Virus record (IMG/VR): IMGVR_UViG_3300035670_006159
Coordinates: 1 to 28,234 of that record
DNA length: 28,234 nt
Reading direction: 5' to 3' (one strand)
From: a virus
Positions 8,309 through 15,495 of the stretch are shown here, piece by piece; the stretch's first letter is position 1, and the number at the start of each line of letters is the position of its first letter. Below the pieces are notes generated by a model. The model was not told where the DNA came from and did no database searches. It was given only the letters and a program-made list of their open reading frames with translations. Both the position numbers and the translations under genes were made by a program.

Positions 8309-8360
8309 ACTATTTCTTTTAATCAATTATACTTTATTTTTTGATAAAATAAAATCAATA
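8309..8360. promoter_or_regulatory. Divergent intergenic region with AT-rich inverted repeat
   Basis: The 52 bp between the SET gene and the nucleotidyltransferase gene must hold both leaders. It contains the inverted repeat TTTATTTT-N5-AAAATAAA (8333-8353). The low complexity makes chance likely; it could be a shared operator. Confidence 0.25.
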
Positions 8361-8765
8361 ATGGTAAGAGTTTGGGTAAACGGAACATTTGATGTATTAC
8401 ATAGAGGTCATTTAGAACTCTTAGAATTTGCATCATCACTTGGTGAAGTTCGAGTCGGTATTGATACGGACAGTAGAGTTAAAGAACTGAAAGGTTCTGG
8501 TAGACCCGTTAATAGTTGTATTGATAGACAATACTTTTTATCGAGAATTAATGGTGTGACCGACGTTGTAACTTTTGATTCTGATTTTGAATTAACCGAA
8601 CACATTAGATTGTGGGGGCCCGACTTCTTAGTTGTTGGCTCTGATTATAAAGATAAAAAAGTAATTGGTTCTGAACATGCCAAAGAAATAATCTACTTCG
8701 ATAAACTAGATGGTTACTCATCAACAAAAATTATAAATTATGGTCAAAGCATTAGTGGTCGGTGA
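8361..8765 (+). CDS. Heptose-1-phosphate adenylyltransferase-like nucleotidyltransferase (HldE C-terminal domain type)
   Basis: The ATG at 8361 begins the family at its usual place; an in-frame ATG at 8295 adds 22 unconserved residues. The 134-residue protein is a cytidylyltransferase-fold enzyme with NGTFDVLHRGHLELLE (7-22, HxGH at 14-17), LKGSGRPV (43-50), WGPDFLVVGSDYKDK (85-99) and the C-terminal SSTKII (120-125), the counterpart of the ISTRI/STT signature. The WGPDFLVVGSDY and KGSGRPV segments best match RfaE2, the adenylyltransferase half of HldE, which makes ADP-heptose from heptose 1-phosphate. A TagD-like glycerol-3-phosphate cytidylyltransferase is the alternative. The adjacent kinase, overlapping by 26 bp, makes the HldE-type role more likely. 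Confidence 0.8.
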   Translation: MVRVWVNGTFDVLHRGHLELLEFASSLGEVRVGIDTDSRVKELKGSGRPVNSCIDRQYFLSRINGVTDVVTFDSDFELTEHIRLWGPDFLVVGSDYKDKKVIGSEHAKEIIYFDKLDGYSSTKIINYGQSISGR

Positions 8766-9492
8766 ATTAGGTACCGACAGATTTGTTTATTGCAAAATAA
8801 CTCGTTTATGTCCTGAAGCACCTGTTCCTGTATTAAATCCTATCGAGATTAAGGAAAATAAAGGTATGGCTGGTAACGTCGTAGAAAACTTAAATGCTTT
8901 GTGTGATGATATTGAAGTTGTTCATTGGCATCAATCTACCAAAATTGAAAAAACTAGATTTGTTGAGAAAAAGAGTAATCAAATGATTACCCGAGTTGAT
9001 GATGGTGAAATCAATAGATGTGACACCTTAAATTTCTTATCGTCAAGACAAAAGAAGACTATTGGTAAATCTGACTTTGTAGTTATTAGTGATTACAATA
9101 AAGGTTATTTAGACCAAACAATTATTGATGAAATATCAAAACTTGCAAAATTGACAATTATGGATACTAAGAAAAAATTGTCAGGGTCTATGATTATGGA
9201 TATTGATTTCATCAAACTAAATGAAACTGAATATCTGAATAACAAAGAACTTGTGGATTTGTACCCTGAAAAGTTTATAATTACTTTAGGTTCCGAGGGA
9301 TGTATGTACAACCATGTGGTTTACCCAAGTAGTAATCCAAAAGAAACTATTGACGTTAGTGGTGCCGGTGACACATTTACCGCTTCGTTTATTTTAAAGT
9401 ACCACGAAACCAAAGACATCCCATCATCTTTAAAGTTTGCGAATGACATGGCAGCAATCGTGGTTTCAAAAAGAGGAGTGGCAACCCCCTAA
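8740..9492 (+). CDS. PfkB-family heptose-7-phosphate kinase-like protein (HldE N-terminal domain type)
   Basis: This 250-residue ribokinase-fold protein has the RfaE1/HldE kinase pattern: VVGELGTDRF (6-15), TRLCPEAPVPVL (21-32), the sugar-binding NKGMAGNVVENL (40-51), KTRFVEKKSNQMITRVDDGE (71-90), VISDYNKGYL (115-124), IKLNETE (158-164) and the anion-hole/catalytic DVSGAGDTF (205-213, Asp211 as base). It would phosphorylate heptose 7-phosphate at C1. Length is about 60 residues below the usual kinase domain. The gap appears between residues 50 and 70, where the lid and GVVGDD region are reduced. HldE order (kinase then transferase) is reversed here and split in two genes. Overlap of 26 bp with the transferase suggests coupled translation. 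Substrate specificity after the lid loss is not certain. Confidence 0.8.
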   Translation: MVKALVVGELGTDRFVYCKITRLCPEAPVPVLNPIEIKENKGMAGNVVENLNALCDDIEVVHWHQSTKIEKTRFVEKKSNQMITRVDDGEINRCDTLNFLSSRQKKTIGKSDFVVISDYNKGYLDQTIIDEISKLAKLTIMDTKKKLSGSMIMDIDFIKLNETEYLNNKELVDLYPEKFIITLGSEGCMYNHVVYPSSNPKETIDVSGAGDTFTASFILKYHETKDIPSSLKFANDMAAIVVSKRGVATP

Positions 9493-9506
9493 TTTTTCAA
9501 AACCCG

Positions 9507-9540
9507 TTTGACTTATTTGTTTGATAAGAATATATTTATA
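9507..9540 (+). promoter_or_regulatory. Candidate Bacteroidota-type promoter of the DNA polymerase gene
   Basis: TTTG at 9507-9510 is followed after 20 nt by TATATTTA (9531-9538). This matches the Bacteroidota housekeeping pattern TTTG-N19-21-TAnnTTTG in all but the last base. TATTTATA (9533-9540), the window's recurrent motif, overlaps the -7 element. Confidence 0.5.
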
Positions 9541-9553
9541 AGGGTAAGGTAAA

Positions 9554-9571
9554 TGTCGTCTTTGTGCGACA
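9554..9571 (+). promoter_or_regulatory. Leader hairpin of the polymerase gene, possible autoregulatory operator
   Basis: TGTCG pairs with CGACA around an 8-nt loop (TCTTTGTG), 30 nt before the polymerase start. T4 gp43 represses its own translation by binding a leader hairpin with an 8-nt loop. Size and place in the leader agree, but sequence and spacing differ, so the role is inferred. A 7-codon ATG frame (9553-9576) coincides with the hairpin. Confidence 0.35.
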
Positions 9572-9601
9572 GCTAATACACCACTCTTAAAAATAATTAA
9601 A

Positions 9602-12397
9602 ATGATAAGTCAAGAAGAAATTAAATCCTTCCTCGAAGGTAATGACCCCGAAGAACATATTGTCGCGGTCGAGTTCGATTATGTTACGGACTCAATTTAC
9701 AAAATCAAAGAAATTCCTGGTCAGGGTAAAGTTATTAAGAAAGATTCGTTCACCGCATTTGCATGGGTCGGTGATTTACGAGGACTTAACTTTTACAAAA
9801 CATCCAAAGATTTACAGAAAGAAGCGATGACCAAATATGGTATCGTGATTGATAAGTTAGAAACCAAAGGTGATGAACGACTTGAGAATGGTCTTAAGTA
9901 TATGGTTAAATCACTTAAAGGTTATCGTACACTTATCCAATTCTTCCGTGATGGTGGATTAGACCCGTGGTCAGATAAAGCTAAAGATAAGATAATGGTA
10001 TTACCCCCTGTAGAACAATACCTCATCTCAAGAGAGAAACGATTGTTCAAAGGGTATGAAGAATACAATGATATCACCAGACTCGGATTCGACTTAGAGA
10101 CGACCGCTCTAGAACCAAAAGACGGTCGTATCTTTATGATTGGAATCAAAACCAATAAAGGATTCCAAAAAGTTATTGAATGTGCCGACGAAGACCAAGA
10201 AAGAAAAGGTATCGTTGAGTTCTTCAGAATTATTGATGAACTTAAGCCTTCAATCATCGGAGGTTACAACTCAGCGAACTTCGACTGGTATTGGATTTTC
10301 GAGAGATGTAAAGCTCTTAATTTAGATATCAAACGTATCGCTAAATCACTAAACCCCCAACGACCAATCGCCCAAAAAGACGGATTGTTAAAATTAGCCA
10401 ACGAGGTTGAGCGTTTTACACAAACTAACCTTTGGGGTTATAACGTAATTGATATTATCCACTCAGTTCGTAGAGCACAGGCAATCAATTCAAGTATTAA
10501 GTCGGCAGGTTTGAAGTATATTACTCAGTATATTGATGCTGAAGCTCCTGACCGTGTATACATTCCCCACGAAGACATCGGGTCTATGTATAGAGATAAG
10601 AACGAATATTGGTTAAACGTTAAAAATGGGAAATATAAAAGGGCTGACCGACCTGAGTTCAAAGACTTAGATAAGAAATTTCCTGGTACTTATATAAAAG
10701 TTACGGGTGATAACATCGTAGAGAGATATCTTGACGATGACTTAGAAGAAACGTTAACTGTGGATGACGAGTTCAACCAGGGTACGTTTCTACTCGCATC
10801 GATGGTACCAACGACATATGAGCGTGTAAGTACAATGGGTACGGCGACTCTATGGAAAATGATTATGTTGGCGTGGAGTTACAAACACAAATTGGCGATT
10901 CCACAAAAAGAAGAAAAGACTGAGTTCGTTGGTGGTTTATCACGACTACTTAAAGTGGGTTACTCAAGAAACGTATTAAAACTTGACTACTCTTCACTAT
11001 ACCCATCTATTCAGTTGGTTCACGATGTATTCCCTAAGTGTGACGTTCTTGGTGGTATGAAAGGAATGTTGTCTTACTTCCGTAATGCTCGTATCATGTA
11101 TAAGAACTTAGCATCTGAGTGGTATGATAAAGATAAGAAGAAGTCACTTTCTTATGACCGTAAACAATTACCAATTAAAATCTTTATCAACTCGATGTTC
11201 GGTGCATTGTCCGCTCCACAGGTATTTGCTTGGGGTGACATGTATATGGGTGAACAGATTACCTGTACGGGTCGTCAATATCTTCGTCAAATGATTAAGT
11301 TCTTCATGAAACGTGGATACACCCCTCTTGTGATGGATACGGATGGTGTAAACTTCTCTAAACCTGAAGGGTGGGAAAACCGTCGTTATATCGGTAAAGG
11401 ATTAAACTGGAAGGTTAAAGCAGGTAAAGAATACACAGGTGATGATGCAGACGTTGCCGAATTCAATGATTTATTCATGAGGGGTGAGATGGCATTAGAT
11501 ACTGACGGAACTTGGCCTTCGTGTATTAACTTGGCTCGTAAGAACTATGCGGTTATGGAGGCGAGTGGTAAAATCAAACTTACGGGTAACACCATTAAAT
11601 CAAAGAAACTACCGTTATATATCGAGGACTTCTTAGATAAAGGGGTAAAACAATTACTCGAAGGTAAAGGTCAGGAGTTTGTGGAGTGGTACTACGAATA
11701 CATTAACAAAATCTTTAACAAGGAGATTCCGTTAATGAAAATTGCTCAACGTGCTAAGGTTAAGTTGTCGATGGATGATTATAAGTTCCGTTGTACTCAA
11801 AAGACCAAAGGTGGTTCACTTATGAGCCGTATGGCTCACATGGAGTTGGCGATACAACACAAACTAAATGTTCAGTTAGGTGATGTTATCTATTACGTAA
11901 ATAATGGTACCAAAGCTTCACAGGGTGATGTTCAAAAGGTTAACAAACTAAAGAATGGGTGGAGAAAAGACGACATCGAATACTACATGGCCGCAAATGG
12001 AAAACTTCCCGATGATACAATGGATTCTATGGTTAGAATCAATTGTTATATGTTAAACCAAAACGAGATTGAGAATAACCCCGATATGAAAGGTGATTAT
12101 AATGTACCAAGAGCAATTGTAACATTTAACAAACGTATCGAACCTCTACTTGTTGTGTTTAAAGAAGAAATTAGAGAAAACCTTTTGGTTACTGACCCTG
12201 AAGAAAGAGGGTTCTTCACTAAAGAACAATGTGAATTGATTAATGGGGTTCCTTTCAAAGAAGGAGACCAAGACAGACTACAAGAGGATGTTTTAGATAT
12301 TAGTGAAGGTGAGTTAAAGTATTGGGCTAAACGTGGTATTGACCCTAACTATATTTACGACTTAGCTTCTGAAGGGTGGGAAGAACACATTATTTAA
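9602..12397 (+). CDS. Family-B replicative DNA polymerase with 3'-5' exonuclease (T4 gp43-like)
   Basis: The 931-residue protein is a complete family-B polymerase, near the 898 residues of T4 gp43. The exonuclease domain has Exo I RLGFDLETTAL (D164 and E166) and Exo II GGYNSANFDWYW. The polymerase domain has motif A LDYSSLYPSI (D462), motif B KQLPIKIFINSMFGALSAP (K526, N530, G534) and motif C VMDTDGVNF (D579, D581; DTDG instead of the usual DTDS). A KLTGNTIKSKKLPLYIEDFL segment follows, as in DNA-binding thumb-proximal parts of the family. Catalytic residues are all present, so it should be active in phage genome replication. No Shine-Dalgarno sequence is present; the leader has its own promoter and hairpin. 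It converges with the leftward block, overlapping the next gene's stop by 4 bp. Confidence 0.95.
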   Translation: MISQEEIKSFLEGNDPEEHIVAVEFDYVTDSIYKIKEIPGQGKVIKKDSFTAFAWVGDLRGLNFYKTSKDLQKEAMTKYGIVIDKLETKGDERLENGLKYMVKSLKGYRTLIQFFRDGGLDPWSDKAKDKIMVLPPVEQYLISREKRLFKGYEEYNDITRLGFDLETTALEPKDGRIFMIGIKTNKGFQKVIECADEDQERKGIVEFFRIIDELKPSIIGGYNSANFDWYWIFERCKALNLDIKRIAKSLNPQRPIAQKDGLLKLANEVERFTQTNLWGYNVIDIIHSVRRAQAINSSIKSAGLKYITQYIDAEAPDRVYIPHEDIGSMYRDKNEYWLNVKNGKYKRADRPEFKDLDKKFPGTYIKVTGDNIVERYLDDDLEETLTVDDEFNQGTFLLASMVPTTYERVSTMGTATLWKMIMLAWSYKHKLAIPQKEEKTEFVGGLSRLLKVGYSRNVLKLDYSSLYPSIQLVHDVFPKCDVLGGMKGMLSYFRNARIMYKNLASEWYDKDKKKSLSYDRKQLPIKIFINSMFGALSAPQVFAWGDMYMGEQITCTGRQYLRQMIKFFMKRGYTPLVMDTDGVNFSKPEGWENRRYIGKGLNWKVKAGKEYTGDDADVAEFNDLFMRGEMALDTDGTWPSCINLARKNYAVMEASGKIKLTGNTIKSKKLPLYIEDFLDKGVKQLLEGKGQEFVEWYYEYINKIFNKEIPLMKIAQRAKVKLSMDDYKFRCTQKTKGGSLMSRMAHMELAIQHKLNVQLGDVIYYVNNGTKASQGDVQKVNKLKNGWRKDDIEYYMAANGKLPDDTMDSMVRINCYMLNQNEIENNPDMKGDYNVPRAIVTFNKRIEPLLVVFKEEIRENLLVTDPEERGFFTKEQCELINGVPFKEGDQDRLQEDVLDISEGELKYWAKRGIDPNYIYDLASEGWEEHII

Positions 12398-12774
12398 CCC
12401 ATCTTAATACCGTCAGAAGATGCAATGTACCAATTACCTTTAATAAAGTAAAATTCAACACAGGCACCTCTATCAATATCAACCTCATCCCAATCTTCAT
12501 CAATAGCTCCTTTATCAGGGGCTATTGTTACTTTGGTTAAAGCCTTAATGATTACGTGTTCTGTTGTTTGTGAATTTAAAGTTAGACGACATTCAGGTGT
12601 CCCTTTAACAACAATAAATTCTTCACCATTAGTCGAGTAAGTTGATGAGGTTACGATTTTAGTTAAATCAACCTCTTCATTCATTCTTGCACTCATAATG
12701 GTTTCAATATCTCTATTTGAGTATAGTTTTTCACCAACAAATTTTCTACCGAAATTTCTTCTCATACTACCCAT
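12394..12774 (-). CDS. Small beta-rich protein, probable virion component
   Basis: The 126-residue frame starts one base after the stop of the gp13-like gene, so the two are one transcription unit. A basic N-terminal stretch (GSMRRNFGRKFVGEK) precedes alternating short strands: VTSSTYST, EEFIVVKG, CRLTLNS, HVIIKAL, KVTIAPDKG, ACVEFYFIKGNWYIASSDG. The spacing and the final aromatic GNWYIAS resemble the small beta-barrel or tip domains at the ends of phage fibres and collar proteins, but no family is recognised. An alternative start is the Met at residue 4. Placement behind a neck protein makes a head-tail joint, collar or decoration role likely. It converges with the polymerase gene, sharing 4 bp. 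Confidence 0.6.
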   Translation of the reverse strand: MGSMRRNFGRKFVGEKLYSNRDIETIMSARMNEEVDLTKIVTSSTYSTNGEEFIVVKGTPECRLTLNSQTTEHVIIKALTKVTIAPDKGAIDEDWDEVDIDRGACVEFYFIKGNWYIASSDGIKMG

Positions 12775-12775
12775 A

Positions 12776-13897
12776 TTAAATCACATATATTTGACGAGGC
12801 ATCGCTCTAAACTTAAGTTGTTTGTTTAAGTTTTCGGCCAATAGGGCTTCTCGTTCCATAACTTTATCAGGTTTTAATCTGGTTAAAGTACCTTCAGCAC
12901 CTGTTAATTCCTCAATCAATTTCATCTTTTCATCTTTACCTTCAGTTAATAAACTTTGGTAATCCATTGTCAATTCTGAATCAGGTGTTTTAATGTTACC
13001 TGAGAACTTACCTCTAACACGACCTAATGTTTCTTTACAGGTCGCAATGAAGTAACGTCTAACCCATTGTTGTGCAGGGTTATTTAAATCAACCCAAGAC
13101 ATTTTATCTAATGGAACGTCTGACGGCATTTTAATAATGTCAGGATTGTTTTTAAGACACTTATCTCTATCATCAGGACCAACGTCGTAATACCAATACC
13201 AAACTTTACCTTTCATTAACTCAGCGTTACCAAAGTCAAACTTACCACCTGGTGTGTTCATTAAGTGGATGGCCTTTTTACCCTCAGGTAAAGCTGTTAC
13301 ACGATAAGTTAATTCACCGGCAATAATTCTTCTTTGGATGTTAATCTCTTGCATTCTTAATAACATATCAAAAGCTGGCATCATAAAATAAGAACCTGAC
13401 ATACCCATTTGTGAATAACCTGCCGGACCACCAAGACCAGCCCCACCTAAGGCTCCGAATGACCAAGGGTCGAATAACATGTTATTCAATTCTGAAGGTG
13501 TAAACCATAATAATTCATTTAACTCACGACCTGCAGGAATTTCATAGATTTGTTGGTTAGGAACCAAATTAATATAATCTTTTTTCAAAACCCAATCACC
13601 ACCAGCTTGTAAACCAACGATTTTAGAATATGCGTAGGTATAACGAGTTTCAAAATCTAAACTCTTGGTGACGAATGCTCGAGCCAAAGACTGAGTCTCA
13701 ACATTAAGACCCCAAAGGTTTGACCATTGAGATTCGATAAGCCAGTTTTGGATATATTGTGAATAGTCGTCAATGGCGAACTCAAGTAGAGTATCCATTT
13801 GTTCGTCCTCTAATTCAACTGAACGTAAAGGTGCACCAAGTACGTGTCTTACCCTTGTGTAAAGTTTACTTCTTTCTGGTTCTGGAATAATTGACAT
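12776..13897 (-). CDS. Neck/head-tail connector protein (T4 gp13-like)
   Basis: The 373-residue protein begins with the conserved N-terminal part of gp13-like neck proteins: KLYTRVRHVLGAPLRSVELE (residues 11-30), then DEQMDTLLEFAIDDYSQYIQ, which forms the helical contact with the portal ring, and NWLIESQW. A central Gly/Met-rich loop (FGALGGAGLGGPAGYSQM) and an aromatic WYWYYDVGPDDRDK segment follow. The C-terminus is helical and charged. T4 gp13 has 309 residues, so this homologue is moderately longer. It is expected in the virion neck, closing the filled head and joining the tail with gp14. Oddly it is on the strand opposite to the tail module at 17305-28234, 3.4 kb away, separated by dismutase and helicase genes. 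The leader carries a TATTTATA motif. Confidence 0.75.
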   Translation of the reverse strand: MSIIPEPERSKLYTRVRHVLGAPLRSVELEDEQMDTLLEFAIDDYSQYIQNWLIESQWSNLWGLNVETQSLARAFVTKSLDFETRYTYAYSKIVGLQAGGDWVLKKDYINLVPNQQIYEIPAGRELNELLWFTPSELNNMLFDPWSFGALGGAGLGGPAGYSQMGMSGSYFMMPAFDMLLRMQEINIQRRIIAGELTYRVTALPEGKKAIHLMNTPGGKFDFGNAELMKGKVWYWYYDVGPDDRDKCLKNNPDIIKMPSDVPLDKMSWVDLNNPAQQWVRRYFIATCKETLGRVRGKFSGNIKTPDSELTMDYQSLLTEGKDEKMKLIEELTGAEGTLTRLKPDKVMEREALLAENLNKQLKFRAMPRQIYVI

Positions 13898-13910
13898 AGT
13901 TTGTTTTCTT

Positions 13911-13918
13911 TATAAATA
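13911..13918 (-). promoter_or_regulatory. TATTTATA motif before the gp13-like gene
   Basis: Read on the minus strand, TATTTATA stands 13 nt before the start codon of the gp13-like gene and directly next to the stop codon of the upstream SOD-fusion gene. It gives the neck gene its own candidate promoter. Confidence 0.45.
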
Positions 13919-15457
13919 TCAATTCAAAGAATAAATTAAATCTTTCTCAGGGAAAACGTATTGTCCATCAACAATCTTGGTATTCTTATTTCTAAAAACA
14001 ACAACATCTTTATTGTTTTTTGTAAAGATTAACCAATCAGTCGAATACTTTTTAACATTTGCAGAACCGAATACGTGAATGAATCCGTCAATCTTTTTAA
14101 GTGATGTGAATGGTTTAATCTGTGAAGTGTGAGTTGTCCCTGCAACATCGATTTCACAATCAATACCACCAATCATATCTTCACGACTACCTAATTTACC
14201 AATCGCTCTAACATTATCTTTACCAAATTTCTTTTTAAGAATATCAACGGTGACATCCTCTCTTTTTTGACCCCAACTATCCGTCTGAGTTAAGATTCTC
14301 ATTAGGTTTTGGAATGTTGCGGATTCTCTGTTAAAGATTCTGAATTTGTATTTGTCTAAAATATTAACAAGTTTTTTAACTTCATTAACTTGTTCTGCAG
14401 GTGTAAGACCAACCATTTGAATTTTTGGTTGATTTGCTTTATCTAACACGGTATTCACATCGTTAAGTAAAACACAGAAACAACTATAGTTTGTGTTTAA
14501 CTTATTGATAACTGAACGACCTTCACCTTCTAAATTATAGACACCCGCCATTTCACCTTTAGCAAATTCATTTACATTAAAGTAATTGTCGGGAAAAACT
14601 TCTCTAAGAATCTTGTTGATTGAAACTTTGAAGATGTCCTTAACTCGTGGATTGATATTAAAGACCATTCTAATCGCTTCGGTTTCTTCACGACTACATC
14701 TTTCAGATTTACCTTCACTTAACACGGTTCTTAGGTTTTCAGTTTCATTCAACTTCTTCTCCATTCTCATAGAGTAGAGTTTATTAACGAATTCCCAATT
14801 AACACATAACCAAAAGTTCTTAATATATTCGTCACGTTTGTTACGATATTTTAAGTAATAGGCATGTTCCCATAAATCAAGACCCAATAACGGATAACCC
14901 CCATCTTCAACCACGTTCATAAGTGGATTATCTTGGTTTGGTGTTGAAACAATTTTTAATTTATTACGTTTAGTTAAAACTAACCAAACCCAACCTGAAC
15001 CAAATCTTTCTTTGGCAACTTCCTCAAACTTATTTTTGAATGTTGTATAAGTTTTAAAATCTTTTTTGATTTGTTTAAGGACTTCACCACCGGGGTTCTG
15101 AGTTTTTGGGGATAACATCTTCCAAAACAATGCGTGGTTAAAAGCCCCACCCGCATTATTTCTAATTGTTTTATCAAAACGACTGATTGATTTAATAATT
15201 TCTTCTAATTCTAAATCACCATATTTTTTCTTACTTAATGCGTCGTTCAACTTTTCAACATAACCTTTATAGTGTTTGTTGTAGTGGACGTTCATCGTCT
15301 CTGCGTCAATAAATTTTTTCAGGGCTGAGTAGGAATAAGGTAAACGGTCAATACCGATTTTTTTCATTTCGACTATCAAACTTTCTTTGACAGCCTCCTT
15401 TTCCACTTTTTTAATTTCTTCAGAGATTAAATTAATCTTCTCTTCTATGTTTTTCAT
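13919..15457 (-). CDS. Mn-type superoxide dismutase fused to a C-terminal PD-(D/E)xK-like domain
   Basis: This 512-residue fusion has a helical leader (1-37), an Fe/Mn superoxide dismutase domain (about 38-235) and a long C-terminal part. The four metal ligands are present: H58, H108 (FNHALFW), D194 and H198 (LDLWEHAYY). The gateway Tyr66 is kept, Gly104 replaces the FeSOD Gln, and Gln175 in STPNQDNPLM is the MnSOD-type Gln. The enzyme should therefore convert superoxide to oxygen and hydrogen peroxide. After a charged linker, residues about 380-512 look like a restriction-endonuclease fold: GSREDMIGGID (D427, D433), then SQIKP (Q446, K448), as in Mrr-like QxK nucleases, and a WLIFTKNNKDVVVF strand pair. 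The same pattern ends the 17820-19298 protein. No known enzyme of this architecture comes to mind. Location before gp13 suggests virion or packaging function (inference). Confidence 0.8.
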   Translation of the reverse strand: MKNIEEKINLISEEIKKVEKEAVKESLIVEMKKIGIDRLPYSYSALKKFIDAETMNVHYNKHYKGYVEKLNDALSKKKYGDLELEEIIKSISRFDKTIRNNAGGAFNHALFWKMLSPKTQNPGGEVLKQIKKDFKTYTTFKNKFEEVAKERFGSGWVWLVLTKRNKLKIVSTPNQDNPLMNVVEDGGYPLLGLDLWEHAYYLKYRNKRDEYIKNFWLCVNWEFVNKLYSMRMEKKLNETENLRTVLSEGKSERCSREETEAIRMVFNINPRVKDIFKVSINKILREVFPDNYFNVNEFAKGEMAGVYNLEGEGRSVINKLNTNYSCFCVLLNDVNTVLDKANQPKIQMVGLTPAEQVNEVKKLVNILDKYKFRIFNRESATFQNLMRILTQTDSWGQKREDVTVDILKKKFGKDNVRAIGKLGSREDMIGGIDCEIDVAGTTHTSQIKPFTSLKKIDGFIHVFGSANVKKYSTDWLIFTKNNKDVVVFRNKNTKIVDGQYVFPEKDLIYSLN

Positions 15458-15460
15458 AAG

Positions 15461-15483
15461 GCTTATTTTTATAATAAATAAGC
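15461..15483 (-). promoter_or_regulatory. TATTTATT motif inside a hairpin, leader of the SOD-fusion gene
   Basis: On the minus strand GCTTATTT pairs with AAATAAGC (8 bp, 7-nt loop) 3 nt upstream of the start codon. TATTTATT (15473-15480) lies in the stem and loop. The tape-measure leader shows the same combination of TATTTATTATAAAA and a surrounding inverted repeat. Confidence 0.4.
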
Positions 15484-15495
15484 GGAAGTTTCAAT

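Noticed and set aside
8295-8360. Upstream ATG at 8295 for the nucleotidyltransferase
   Set aside because: The added 22 residues are hydrophobic and unconserved, they overlap the start of the SET gene, and the family begins at MVRVWVNGTFD.
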